Shown one piece after another: positions 1 through 13,347 of a stretch of 64,000 nucleotides of DNA. The translations under genes were made by a program, and so were the position numbers. The first letter of the stretch is position 1. Each line of letters starts with the position of its first letter. The notes under the pieces were generated by a model, which ran no database searches, was not told the DNA's origin, and was given only the letters and a program-made list of their open reading frames with translations. This stretch comes from Podaxis mareebaensis (Eukaryota > Basidiomycota > Agaricomycetes > Agaricales > Agaricaceae), in contig JAEUWP010000288.1 in assembly GCA_018524725.1 (NCBI GenBank), positions 89,167 through 153,166 on the forward strand, written 5' to 3'.

Positions 1-19
1 TAGTTCTCCTAGTTTTCAG

Positions 20-903
20 GGCGTATGCCCTGCTTGGTCGAACACGTTTCTGCGCGATTCTACTTTCCACTTTTGCTATGGTAGGTCCTCAAAGAGCTCT
101 GACTCCCTGACCAACCTATAATCTTTGACTCAGATCATATTTGCGACAGCAATTACCTGTCTTGCCTCGCTTGATCGCCGCCTCTCGAGTGAGTTGAGTT
201 ATTGCTTGGATGCCATTCTTAGTCTGATTTGTGTCGTAGTTACCCGTTCCCCACTCCCCGGTCTCCTTCCTGGGTGTTTAATGGCCAGCGAAACCTCTGC
301 CGAAGATGGGTTCGCCATTGCTGGAATCACTGCTTCTATTATCTATGAGACCAGTAAGCCCTTCCTTGCATACGTAACGGTTCCTATTGGCTTATCAATG
401 TCCAAACTCGAGTACTTTTCCTGTCAATTTGCTGGGCGAAAGTGCGGCACTTCAGACAGGATCGGAACTGGCTTATGAGAAAGATATATAACGATGCACT
501 CAGTTACTATCTAATTTCCCTCGGTATGTAAGCTCTTACCATCTGATCCACGGAAAGCTAAATTGCATTTTTCGACAGTCACTTCTGCATCAGGTATCGG
601 CCTGTGGTTCACCCTTTCAGGTCCACTGCGTGACCTTTCTTCTGTGTAGGTCTGGTTTAGCCTGTGACGAATTATGCTGATTCTCTTCGACTCCTTAGAG
701 TGCCGAGGTTTTTGATCAGTATTGTGTCGTGCAGAATTATTTTGCACATCCGCAAGTATGGGCATGAGGGACATCAAACCTCCGATAACACTGACGGCTT
801 TGATACCGTTGATATGGAAGAATCGCATGCGCCGATGTCGAGGCTCCAATTCGAGAACTCCAATCGGAGCTGTGATGCAGACATTGAAGCGGAACTTCGT
901 TAA
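20..903 (+). CDS. Seven-helix fungal membrane protein, 3' part (5' end outside window)
   Basis: Five exons can be joined in frame: 20-80, 134-353, 413-523, 579-629 and 701-903, with GT..AG introns and stop TAA at 901-903. The window opens in an intron whose acceptor is TTTTCAG. The order of landmarks fits basidiomycete seven-helix proteins of the DUF6533 kind. An AYALLGRTR helix start comes first, then the hydrophobic IIFATAITCLA, then an extracellular-type LPGC motif. Next come a helix plus the basic loop AKVRHFRQDR, a short hydrophobic segment, and a last helix RFLISIVSCRIILHIRK. A polar, acidic C-terminal tail follows. Such proteins are receptor-like and of unknown ligand. The family call comes from recalled landmarks, not a search. 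The exon at 579-629 and its flanking splice sites are the least certain part. The gene converges on the xylanase, with 415 nt between the two stops. Confidence 0.6.
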
Positions 904-1318
904 CCAGTTGTAATAGTTCCTGCAACTCAGCAAAAGGGGACATGGGTGAGACTGTACTCACCAAAATACTCTGGCCATATCGTATTCTGCAATTACAGTG
1001 CGCTCGACAACGTCACCCCCATCCGCGTCAAATCAACAACTCTCAACGAGACCTTGGCCGTGTAACGAAGCGGATACAGAACCCTAGAAAGAAAGATGCT
1101 CGCAAATGAAGCATAAGTTGACCTCGTCCATTAACATCGTCTGGTTATGGCTGAGGCAGAGTGACCTTTTGACAACACGCCAGAACAATACATAGCGATC
1201 AGTGCCTTTTGAATTTACAAAAGCCGATATCTCATACTAAAAGCTATTAAAGGAAGCAAACTTCTCAACTTATAATGAGAAAAGTCCTTTCGCGCAAGAA
1301 GCAGCTGTCACCATCCAC
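904..1318. other. Convergent intergenic gap
   Basis: This is the space between the stop of the seven-helix protein (+) and the stop of the xylanase (-). It should hold both 3' untranslated regions. I see no coding pattern, no RNA gene and no repeat in it. Confidence 0.5.
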
Positions 1319-2875
<1,557 letters not shown>

Positions 2876-2922
2876 GTTGAAGGATACTTCAGTGTTTTGT
2901 ATGGTCAACTGTTGACGACACG

Positions 2923-2930
2923 CTAATATA
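2923..2930 (-). promoter_or_regulatory. TATA-like box of the xylanase
   Basis: The minus strand reads TATATTAG about 48 nt before the chosen ATG at 2875, a reasonable position for a core promoter. It is a single short match, so confidence is low. Confidence 0.3.
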
Positions 2931-4964
2931 CCCCATTGCTAAAAATAAATTCATCGCTACATGAGAATAAGGTGGAACTATTTCTGTCAGAGAAGGTCCG
3001 CGCTCATCACCTGAACAGGCCGTTGGAGTCGTATCTAAGCGTAAATGCTAAGTTACCAGGAAGAATTAGAGCAGAATGTCATTCGATATAACGAGGAGAT
3101 GCTCCATTTACAAAAGTTGATATTTTAGAACCAAAGCTCTCAAGCCGGACAGGATCATCCTCGTTTGAAGAAAAAGACCTCACACGAGCTCTTGCTTGCG
3201 AAGGAATGCACCAAAAATTTTATCCGTGAGATATTTGGTGGTCGTGTACAGCGACAATAGCATACGACAAAGCTCCATAGTAGCCATGTTGTTCCAACCC
3301 TGGGTCGCTTCTGGGGTTGAGAAAAGCTTTTAAAGTATCCTACACCCCAGCCACACCACAGGGAACCGTCTCAGGCATATAGGAACGGATGTTCTAGAAA
3401 GTCGGTGTCGTTATAAGGAGCGAGATCGAATGATGCCTGCAAGAGGCGGGCTCTTACCATTATCGTAGAGCACGGTCACGGGTCACAGCGGCGCAGATTT
3501 TGCCAAGATGGTGAATACGACGTCAAGTTTTCATTGCCTGCATCGCAAAGTACATCGTTTCAACTGCTTGAAGCACACGCGCCCCTGTGTGAACTCCGAT
3601 TGCCCATTTGCGTCGACGATCACCCAGGTTGCACAACTGCTCGTTCGCAACCCCCTGCCACATATTCCGAAATTCCTACGTGGAGTGAGCCATTGAATTC
3701 GACAGAATCCGGTCTTAGCCATGGGCGAGGTGCCTTCAGCGCCTGATGATTGAGCTTCGATTGAACTTCCCCCAGGTGCCCTGGGTCCCCCATCTTGGTG
3801 GGTTTCTTTTCTAAACAGGGGTTGAATATTTCACGGTTCCCGCTGATGCGATCGGCCGGATGCGGATCCTAAAGCGTTGGCATGGTGTTGGTCATTGAAA
3901 TCACGTACGCCAGTAAAATTTTTTTGAATGGCGAAACGGTCAAATAAGTTGGATGGGTTTGGATTTGGATTTGCTATCCTAGCTTTGAACAGCGACTAGC
4001 ACTGACTCTCTCGTGGATTTGAATGTCAAACCGAACCTAAATCTCTCCTAGTCTATTTAAGGATTGGTGACCGGCGAGCTCTATGACCAGCAAGTGGCTC
4101 CAAAGAAAATTTTTGGCCTCACGTTTGATATGCTCCACCCATACTCGTTTTCCATGTTTGCGATATGCTAATATAGTTCATTTCAGGTTTTCAGCCCCGT
4201 GTGACGCCCACGACTCCTGTACTCACCAAGACCTCCTGCCTACGTTCATTCAGACCGATAGATATCACACGCGAAATACATCCAGATCTATGACGGCTTG
4301 ACATTTCACAGATTTGTTTGCCGTAAAATATATTGATGCCTCAGTTTTCGACATCAGAAATGACTTTATGATATGTCGACAGGTCTCGGTGCCCTGATGA
4401 TAAGTACTCATCGCAGGTCGAACCTGGTCGGACCTACGTACTGTGTAAAATATGTAAGGTATATCCACCACCCATTACGAGTGTTAGAATATGCCTGACT
4501 GGTAGGCTCACTCACCTGCCATTCGCTTCCACAGTCTTGAAGCTTGGAGCTTGATGTGTGACAGTCTCAGACTTTACGCAGTTTGTAAAATAGCACCTGT
4601 CTTTCAAGCTTCAGATTTCTAGTCGCTCTCTTGATGTCCACTACAGTCTCGTGAATGTTTGTACTTTCCTCTCTTTCCTCGTCTCTGGATTTTCACAGAA
4701 AGAAATATCCGCAGAAACGTAAACTCACGTTATCAGTCATCGAATGGCCGTGGTAGCGGCTGGCAGGCAGGGGACGTCTAGTATTGAGAGGACTTGGAAT
4801 TTATTCAATTTCCAGTTTACGCTGCACGGCGTATTATGAAAAGACCGGCTCAGCCTGCAGTTTCGCCGGCACCGATGAGCCGATGTGTCATTTGCGATCA
4901 CTTGCCCAAGATTCCCATCGCCTGTCGTCTAGCATCATCCAGTGACTCGACTATCCGCCGCAAG
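2931..4964. other. Divergent intergenic region, no gene seen
   Basis: This stretch separates the xylanase (-) from the aminotransferase (+) and presumably carries both promoters. Open frames of 60-85 codons occur around 3,510-3,750, 4,083-4,301 and 4,794-4,960. I found no splice-consistent extension or family motif for any of them. CpG content is normal, so it is not part of the repeat block. Confidence 0.5.
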
Positions 4965-7693
4965 ATGTCAACAAACGGAATGTCATCGACGGTCCAGCGG
5001 GCTTACGATGTCGTCGAGGTGAGGCTATTTTCTCCCTGTGGATGAGAAGCCGTTGGGCGCTGAAAATAGGGTGGATGAAGACAAGTACAGGTTAGGCGTT
5101 AATTTGTGGTTTTATTCATTACAGATAAGCGAAGATCGAGCTTAATACTTCATTAGGTCTGAAGAGATTGGCAGATAGTTACTACTTGCCCTTCTTGTCG
5201 CAGAATGCGAAGGAGAGGAAACCAAGTCCGAGTACGTCGTGACTTTTCTCTGCTCGGATCATCATCACTCATCGATTCATCTCTTACACCCACGTTCCCG
5301 CGCCGCTCTCCAACTCATTTCTGCTTCCGTCCATTGCACTGTACGATTTCACAACGACCGCGACATCTGCTCTACGCAATGCAGTCCGCTCCCTTCTGCC
5401 TCTCGAACGGACTCCCGGCCTCATCTCCCTCCTCGCTGGCAAACCAAACCCTACAATGTTCCCTATAACCTCTCTCACATTTAGCGCTCGTTCCCCCACC
5501 TCTTCATCCCCTTTGGATGAACAGTCATACACCCTCGAGCCGGAGGAACTTGCTCTTGGGTTGCAATACACAGATACGGCCGGAATCAAGCCGCTGAGGG
5601 AGTGGCTATTCGGGCTGCAGGAATTTAGTCATGGGAGAAAGATGGGGGAGGGCTGGAGTGTGTGCGTTGGAAGTGGGTCGCAGGACTTGATTTACAAGGT
5701 ATGAGTTTTGCTACTGTGGCTGGTTGGCGAGGATGCTGGGGAGGAGGGTTGGCTGATATGTTTGGTGTGCTGAAGGCCGTTCAAGCTCTTGTGGACGATG
5801 GCGATCCAATGCTTATTGAAAGCCCGGTTTATGCGTAAGTTCTCGCCAAGTCTTGAGTGGAACCTCTTAAGTGACGAATCCTTGTTTTACTGTTATTAGT
5901 GGTGTTATCCCCATGTTCCAAAGCCTGCATTGTGACCTCATAGGTAAAATTTGCGGCTGTTCCATCCGACTCGAGTCAACGATAATCCCCGCCTTGTCAT
6001 CTAGAAATTGAAACAGACGCCCACGGAATTGTGGCATCCTCGCTTCGTTCGATATTGGAGAACTGGCCTGCCGAGAAGAAGAGACCAAAGGTGCTTTACA
6101 CTGTTCCCGTATGTCCTATCTGCCTCTCTTTGCCCCATCCCCCGCGGTAGGCTAACGGCTTTGATCGGGAAGTATGGATGTAATCCAACAGGTGCAACAT
6201 CCACACTCGAACGACGCAAGGAAGTGCTCAAGCTTGCCCGCGAGTTCGACTTCATAATCCTCGAAGGTGCATCCCGCGTCCTCCCACCCCTCTTCCCCAG
6301 TTCCATCATCCCAGCCAATTAGACCACTTACCGCCAAATCAACCACAGACGATCCATACTTCTATCTCTATTATGGCACCTCCCCACGATCGCCATCCTA
6401 CTTCGCGCTTGAGAAAGATGAGCTTCCAGAGACAGGCCGCGTGCTGCGGTTTGACAGTTTTTCCAAGGTGCTTTCGGCGGGTATTAGGATTGGATTCGCA
6501 TCGGGTCCTGACGTGATTTTGGGTGCTATTGAGAGGCATGTGAGTCCCTTTACCTTGGTACTTGGCCTGGTTCCGTTTTTTTGGGTGTGTTTTGATATAC
6601 TTTGCTTTTGGTTGGCTGGTTGGGTGGATGGGTCTGTGAATTTGCGCCTCATGGGGGTGGTGCAGGATTTTCTAATTCTGATGGGAAGGGACCAGGAGAA
6701 GAAATTGAGCTTCTCTTCTCTTCTCTTCTCTTCTTTTCTTTCTGATCTCGGGAACGGTTTTTTTGATTTTGGCGTTCTCGGTCGTTGTATGTATTGACTT
6801 GGGGTGGGCTTCTTCGTTCGTCGGACGCGTGGCTTGGACAATGTGTATTGTGTAGTTGGGAGTTTGCCGATGCTCTCGCTGGGGGTCGTACGCTAGGTGC
6901 TGCTTCGGCTGCAGGGTACGCGTATCACTCGTCTTCTTTTTACTTGTTCTTCCTCCCCGGCTAGTCTTTGCCTCTTTTGTTCGCATTTCCTCTTCGCTTG
7001 CCTCGCCCCGCGTGCACGGCAGATGTATTCTGACCACTCCGTCCCTTCATTTCTTTGTACTACACCGCACCTAAGCGACTAATTTACTTACACGCTTACG
7101 TCCTATAGACCGCTACATCAAACCTCCAGGTGTCCTCCCTGGCTCAAGTGATCGTTAACAAGTTGCTGCAGTCGTGGGGTTATCATGGGTTCAAAGATCA
7201 CACAGACCGCGTGGCAGCGTTTTACAGGGAGAAGAGGGACGTATTTCAGAAGGCGATGAAGAAGCATTTAGAGGGGTACGCGGAGTGGGCTGCACCCGAG
7301 GCTGGGATGTTTTTCTGGTACGTATCTTATCTCCCTCGTTCCCCGCCATCAAGGGGATCAGAAGAAAGAGTACAGACCACCTCGTGTGGCCTTATTCTGA
7401 TGATGGCGTTCATATCGGATAAGGGTGTTAATCTCAACATCGAACATTGCAGGTTCAAATTGAAATTGAATGGCAACGAGGCGAATTCGGTAGGCAAGGA
7501 TGACGGGGATTCGGAATTTGTGATAAGGACACGAGCGTTTGAGAAGGGTGTGCTTGCGCTGCCGGGGAAAGTGTTCTTGCCGAATGGGAGTAGGACGGCG
7601 TATGTCCGGGCTTCGTTTAGTTTGAACCCTGAGGCGGAGGTGGATGAGGCGTTGAGGAGGTTGAGGGAGGCTGTTGAACCGGTGAGTGCTTAG
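4965..7693 (+). CDS. Fold-type I PLP aminotransferase, aromatic/2-aminoadipate type (Aro8-like)
   Basis: It probably transfers the amino group of aromatic amino acids or 2-aminoadipate to 2-oxoglutarate. Exons are 4965-5018, 5165-5231, 5385-5698, 5776-5834, 5900-5943, 6005-6108, 6173-6266, 6349-6539, 7109-7317 and 7453-7693. They join to 1,377 nt, 458 residues, with no frame break. Visible landmarks are RKPSPIRSLLPLE and LISLLAGKPNP near the N-terminus, and GSGSQDLIYK. YGCNPTG carries the Asn218 that contacts PLP. FIILEDDPYFYLYYG carries the pyridine-binding Asp. FDSFSKVLSAGIRIGF has the Schiff-base Lys285, and YVRASFSL has the carboxylate-binding Arg431. Length and motif order match fungal Aro8/kynurenine-aminoadipate aminotransferases. 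No targeting sequence is evident. The first exon and the acceptor at 5164 are the least certain. Intron 8 (6540-7108) is 569 nt, ten times longer than the others. Exact substrate cannot be told from sequence. Confidence 0.92.
6540..7108 (+). other. Unusually long intron 8 of the aminotransferase with CTTCT microsatellite
   Basis: The flanking exons end at GAGAGGCAT and restart at ACCGCTACATCAAACC, keeping frame and leaving no missing residues relative to the family. The whole 569 nt therefore behaves as one intron (GTGAGT..CCTATAG). It contains a short tandem CTTCT/CTTTT tract at about 6711-6745 and is T-rich on the coding strand. I see no coding exon, RNA gene or repeat end in it. Confidence 0.7.
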
Positions 7694-9401
7694 GTGTTGA
7701 TGGGCGGAGGGGGAATTAAGGATGGGGGGTATAGTGTAGAGGGGTAGGTATGTAATCTGTAGTCTATCGAGTAGTAGTTCGGGTGTCTTGAATAGGAGGA
7801 AAGGCTTTTTTTTTGGGTCGGATGAAAGTGCAGATTGGATGAGTAAAGTCTAGCTCAAAGGAGGAATCAAGGGAAGAATAGAATGGCGTTTCTACTGGCC
7901 ACTAACTGGGCGGGGTTTGGGTGTATCACCAGAGGTTGCTTTGAGTTTTACGGGCTCCGACTCGTGAGAGAGATGCGAGCGATAAACGAACCGGAAATTG
8001 GATATTAGACAGACAAACGCTCGTTTTGGGGTAGTTTGAACGTTGTTTGTGTAATTCAGTTCAATTGAATGCGAGTCCGAAGATTATGGAGATCAGAAGT
8101 CTGGATCCAATGTTCAATGACAAACTTTGGTAAAGACGTTTTCCCGGTTAATATGATCCTGGTGGAGGGTTGGGAGGGGATTTGTGATTGGTTTTTGAGG
8201 GTTGTTGGTGGTGGGCTGTCATTTAGAGCGGTTTTGAACTTGTATCTTGATTTCGAATGACTTTTGGCGTAGGTTTTTGGTTTTAGGGTCGAAGGGATAG
8301 GGTTCAGATGCCTTCGGACAAAGCCAGGGAGTTTCTCCTTTTGGGGAGGGGGAAGGGGGAAAGCCTATAAATGGCGATTGTGTATAAGTTACAGTGTTAA
8401 TGTTTGTCCGTCTGTCTGGTGGCACGATCTTTGAGGGCATAGTAACCAGTATTTGATCGGGTGGGGTGGGTTGTTCATGGGAGTCGAAAGGCTATTGTCA
8501 ACGATGAGGACATAATTCTTAGTGAGCCTGTCCGGAGGTGATATCTTGAATCTTCATGAACGATTTAGGAACTGCGCTTGCGTTGGCTTTCGGGTTCGGG
8601 TTCCTGCGTTGTGGGGATGACCGAGTGCTTCGATGGGGACTGTTTGTAGAGAAGGTTGGTTATTTGATGTGAATGGCGATCTTGTAACTTGAGTCGAACT
8701 TCTGACAAGGTTTTGATTCTTGAATTCAATTACAGTTTGATCAAGTGATTTGTGTACCCGGGCCGATTCTGTTCTGGACTGAGAAGCCTGGCTTATCGTG
8801 CTTGAAGAGGAAGGTATCATCGAGAGCGGACGATGGTGTGTCACTTGCAGCGGCGGGATAGAGGTGGAATTTGATATTTAGGGTCGGACAATCGGGGAAA
8901 GTGCGTAGGTGGGGTTCGATCGATCTGGAAGGCTCCAAGGGCCAAGAATAATCAAGGGGTGTGAGGTAATGAGATACGCGTGTATATGAGGCGCTGGGGT
9001 GTGAGGAGGGTTGGTAACGAGGGCGCAAAAATGTGTGCTGTGGGCACGCTCGGGGGGTTGAGTGAGGTAAGGGGGTAATTAAAAGTGCACCTTGAGATGA
9101 CTCGGAGGGTGGTGGAGATACGGGCTGGCGCGGGAATCGATGACGGATGACAACGTGATGGATTGGGCAACTGAGTCAGCAAAAGACATATTCGGGAGGG
9201 CAGCATCGGCGAAACCCAACCTCAATCTTGTTCTTACTCTCTCATCTTGATAGTTTTCAATCCTGGTGGGTAGCTTTTCTACTCTATAGCCCTGCCTGTC
9301 GCATCATGCCTGTCCCCTCGAGGCGTTGGGTTGTCATCAGAATCGAGATCCAGCTGGTGACTGATGCCGGTTTTGTAGGTGTTTGATCAAACGATAGCGA
9401 G
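7694..9401. other. Intergenic region, no gene seen
   Basis: This 1.7 kb lies between the aminotransferase stop and the small cysteine-rich gene. It is G-rich on the plus strand in places, which opens chance frames on the minus strand at 8,219-9,206. Those frames are proline/serine-rich and lack any motif or splice support. I see no RNA gene or repeat. Confidence 0.5.
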
Positions 9402-9655
9402 ATGATGATTCTTTCGAGCTCTGTTCCCGTTGAAGAGTGTTATCAGGTCAAGTGTGACAAGTGTGGCAAGGTGACCTGGGCGGTGAGTAGGTAGCTGCGA
9501 GAGGAGGAGGAGGTGCTGACTTGAGACACAGGGATGTGGAAAGCATGTCGAGGCTGTAAGTGCCGCGGAGGAGATATGAACTGAACTGACTGGGAGAACA
9601 GGTGATGAAGGAGGTGAAGTCGGAGGACAGGTGTGAGTGCGAGAGGAGTGCTTAG
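9402..9655 (+). CDS. Small cysteine-rich zinc-binding-type protein, 52 residues, three exons
   Basis: Exons 9402-9482, 9532-9555 and 9602-9655 join in phase 0 with GTGAGT..ACAG and GTAAGT..ACAG introns. They give a 52-residue protein ending at TAG 9653-9655. The product has CDKCGKVTWAGCGKHVEAVM followed by a CEC near the end. That is CxxCGKxTWxGCGxHVxxVM...CxC, five or six cysteines and one histidine suited to binding one zinc. I recognise the pattern as a widespread small eukaryotic family without an assigned function; that is recollection, not a search. There are two adjacent ATGs at 9402 and 9405 and either could start translation. Each exon is too short to stand out as an open frame. The next gene starts about 125 nt downstream on the same strand. 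Confidence 0.8.
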
Positions 9656-9780
9656 AATAGAATGAATAGGAAATGAAATGAATGAGGGTCCTTCCTCTTA
9701 AGGCAGCAGCTCAGGATCTTCATAAGGAGTGGAAAAGACATCCATTTACATACTCAACTCCCAACATCCATGTTCCCCTA

Positions 9781-12700
9781 ATGTTCGCCTTGCTCCCCCC
9801 TCACAACACCTCTGTCCCTTATGACCCAGGCGTAACCATCACAGACAAGCTCTCTGCACATATCGACCACGGACGCCCCATGCTCAACAACTACACCCGC
9901 TACGCTAGAATCGGCAATGGCCATCACGGCGAGGTCTTTCTCTGCTTTAGAATAGATGCTAGATTCCCCGCCAACGACGTCAGACGATGGTTCCCTGTTG
10001 TGCGCCCCAATCTCTGCCACTCCTCGTCATCTTTCCAACCCTCCTGACCATCTGCTCTGCCTCTCCCACCCAGGCTATGAAGTCCGTCCGCCGTGACACC
10101 GTCATCGACAAGTACTCGCGTCTCAAGGCCAACCGCGTTGCTCTCACAAATCCTGCTCAATCAGAGCCCGCCGTTGTCGACAAGCTAAATACCACAGAAC
10201 TCAAAATCAAAAAGGAAATCGCCATCATGAAAAAGCTCCGCCATCCCAACGTTGTCCGCCTCTTCGAGGTCATAGATGATCGCATGAAGGAAAAGGTCTA
10301 CATGGGTGCGTCTTCTGTTCATTTCCTCGTCCACTGCATCATCTTCACTGCGCACTCGACCCTCGGCGTAATCTTCGGCAAAATACTTCTCGGTTGCGCT
10401 TGTGCTCTTGATGCCCGAATCAGCTCATGGCTAACCGCATCCATCTTTGTAGTAATGGAATACCTCGGTGGCGGGGAGATCAAATGGCGTACCGACAACG
10501 AACAACCTACGCTTACCCTTGCCCAAACCCGCCGAATCTTGCGAGATGCGATCTTGGGGCTCGAATACTGTGTGTTGTTATCACCGTTTCCATCTCTTTC
10601 GCTTCTCACCCCATAATAAGTGCACCACCAGGGAATCATTCATCGCGACATCAAACCTGCCAACCTCCTTTGGACTGAAGATCGCCACCACGTCAAAATT
10701 GCCGACTTTGGCGTGTCCCATTTCTCCTATGCTCAGCGACTTGCCGAGGCTGGCGAGGAGGGCATCAACCCAGACGAACTCGAAGAAATTCTCATGGACG
10801 AGTCCGATCTCACAAAACGCGCGGGTACTCCCGCCTTCCTAGCCCCAGAGCTCATATTTGAGCACTTTGAGGAGAAGAACAAGCATTTTGTCATGTCCTC
10901 ATTGGTTCCCAAGTTCTCCAGCAAGCAGCCAGCAAAGCCCCGAATCACAAAGTCCATCGACGTCTGGGCCCTTGGAGTCACGCTTTACTGCCTTCTCTTC
11001 GGAAAAACCCCGTTTCTAAACGTCACAGAAGGTGGCATCACAGAGTTCGCACTCTACCGAGCTATTTGCAATAAGGACTGGGAGGTTGCCGAATTCATGT
11101 GTAAAGACAGGGTACGAACTGGCGGGCGACACCCAAAGAAGAGTAGCAGGCACAAGCAACCCGAGGGTGCCAAGGTGATCAGCCTCCTAGACCGTTTTCT
11201 CCAAAAGGACCAAACGAGGCGCATTACCCTCGATGAAGTCAAGGTTAGTCCAACTGCCAACGCCATTCTATATTTTCTTTCCCTCCCCCAAATCACTCGA
11301 CCCTTCTGCTTCTGTCTTTCGTTTTCCTTTTTAAGCAAAGTTTGTATCAGTGGCTGACGACTTTTGCACCCTCATTTTTTGCACCCCATCTTATATGTGT
11401 TACAATCGGTTCTGTCATATACAGCGCCATCAGTGGATTACCGAGGACCTGCTGAACCCGGCGGAATGGTTCGCGTTGACTTCGCCTGCGAGGCGGGAGA
11501 AGGTCGAGGTCACGAAATCGGATATGTTCATGGCAGTGAGCAGTGTGCATTTTAGGTGGGGGCTGGGAGGATTTGGGAGGGGTATGTCGGCGCTATTTAG
11601 GCCTCTCAAGGCGAGGAGTCGAACATCGCCTAGTGTGAGGTACTCGGGGAGGACCGTTGGTATCAAGTCCGACCCCTCAGCTGGGAGACTATTGCTCCGT
11701 GGTGGGAGTGGGAAGAGTCCGGCTACGGCAGGCGTCCAGGATGTCCATGTGTACGCGCGGCCTGGCGGGAAAGTGGACAAGGGCAAGAGAAGGGCTGTCG
11801 AGAATGATGCTCCGCAACCGTCCTCCCCTGGCGCTGTTTCCAACGAGTCGAGTAGTCCTGAACTTGACGCTGTCAGACGACAACGTTCCGAGATGGGTAT
11901 GCTCGGTCACGAGCTTGAACAACGTCGAGCCGAATCTTCGACCTCCGCGGCAGACAAGCATCAACTTGTTACCCCAGTAAATCCGACGCCGAAACTTGAA
12001 GACATCATGTCCATCGTCACATGGCGTCCCACGAAATATCCAACGCCTACGACTTCGCTCACACCCCTTCTTGCGAATGTTCACGCTGATGGGACATCAA
12101 CCTTCCGTTCTCCGACACCACGGTCCCGGAAAGCACTCGGGGATGTCGGTGTTCCCGTGGGAGGCGGCCCAGCGCGGACTGTGAGTACGCTCGAAGGCGC
12201 GTTACGCCCTATGGAGGATTTGTTGGGGATTTACGGACCTGAGGGAGAGTTGACGCCACTTGCGACGGCGGCTGCGTTGAATAACTTCAAGCGGGCGTCG
12301 AGTTGGGGACAGGGTGATGAGGCTATGGATGATATGGGGATGGGGATGGGGATAGGGAGGGTTGGTGGGGATGCGGGAGGGGATGTGGTTAGTGTGACGA
12401 GTGTGGGTGGGGAGTTGAACCAGACGGTGAAGCTTATGGGTGCGGGCGGTGTGGAGAGTTTGGGGAGTCCTGTGACTGTGAGTCCTGTGAGTCCTGTGAG
12501 TCCGGGACTTAGTGCGAGTATGAGTGGGAGTGGGAGTGCGGGTGCGGGTATGAATGGTGATGGGGCGGGCGGGGATGGTACGAGGTGGGATGAGCTTGAG
12601 GAGGGGATTAGGAAATGGAAAGATTATAGGAGGAAGCATCATCACCGGAATGCTTCGTCTTCGACGCTGCCGTGGGTTGAATCGTTGGACGATGTCACGT

Positions 12701-13347
12701 TTGGTGTGAATGCAGGTGATGTCGACGATAATAGTCCTCCTTCCTCGGATGGTAGAGGAGTTGTTGGAATGGGAGAAAATGGGAGAAGAGGGCAGAGACG
12801 TGGGCAAGAGTCGAGAGGAGAGCTGACGATGGAGTGGATGGATGATAATTACTCGACCCCTGGTGGGTATTACGGCTCTTCGATGGGCCCCGCGACACAG
12901 TTTTGGAGGCATGGTCCTGGAGGAGGTAGTGATCGTGGTCGTGTGTGGAGTGACAGTTCGATCATGACCAGGAGTGGGGGCTCGAGCGGGGAGGGCCGTG
13001 GGCCTGTCGCGGGGCTTTCGCGTGTAGGCGCTTCGAGGAACAGGGAGAGGGAAGTCGTGAAACGGAGGGAGGGGCCGTTGGACAAGTTTTTGAGTGGGGA
13101 AGACTCCGATTCGGATGAAGACGATTATTTGGGGCGGCGTGGAAGTAGTGACGAGGGGAGTGATGATTATGGGGAGGGGAAGGTGAGGAGGTATACGATT
13201 GAGGATGAGGGACCAGAAGAGGAGGGTGAGTGCGAGGAATGCGAGGACGGAGTAGAGTGTGAGAGCGAGAGTGAGGATGAAGATGAACACCTCCAGCCGA
13301 TCATAATTAAATCGAAGTCGAAGGGGAAAATGCCTGTTCGTCATTGA
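9781..13347 (+). CDS. CaMKK/SNF1-activating-type Ser/Thr protein kinase with long acidic tail
   Basis: Exons 9781-9999, 10074-10305, 10453-10569, 10621-11243 and 11425-13347 join in frame to 1,037 residues. The kinase domain spans about residues 38-410. It has a glycine-rich loop GNGHHGEV (45-52), VAMK Lys76, HRDIKPANLLW with Asp199, ADFGVSHF with Asp218, and an APE-like APEL. An insert of over 40 residues between DFG and APE carries an acidic NPDELEEILMDESDL stretch. That insert and the VSHF after DFG are typical of fungal CaMKK relatives (yeast Sak1/Tos3/Elm1 group), upstream activators of SNF1/AMPK; the assignment to that branch is inference. The C-terminal 600 residues are low-complexity, rich in Ser/Gly/Pro, with Met-Gly and SPV repeats and a strongly acidic end (ESESEDEDE). 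The start is uncertain: an in-frame ATG at 9682 would add 33 residues, but it lies only 27 nt from the upstream gene's stop. Confidence 0.88.

Noticed and set aside
511..933. 140-codon open frame on the minus strand
   Set aside because: Antisense to exons of the seven-helix protein, which has splice-consistent exons and family motifs on the plus strand.
3508..3746. Overlapping 60-70-codon frames upstream of the xylanase
   Set aside because: Several frames are open at once on both strands, which is a base-composition effect. None has motif or splice support.
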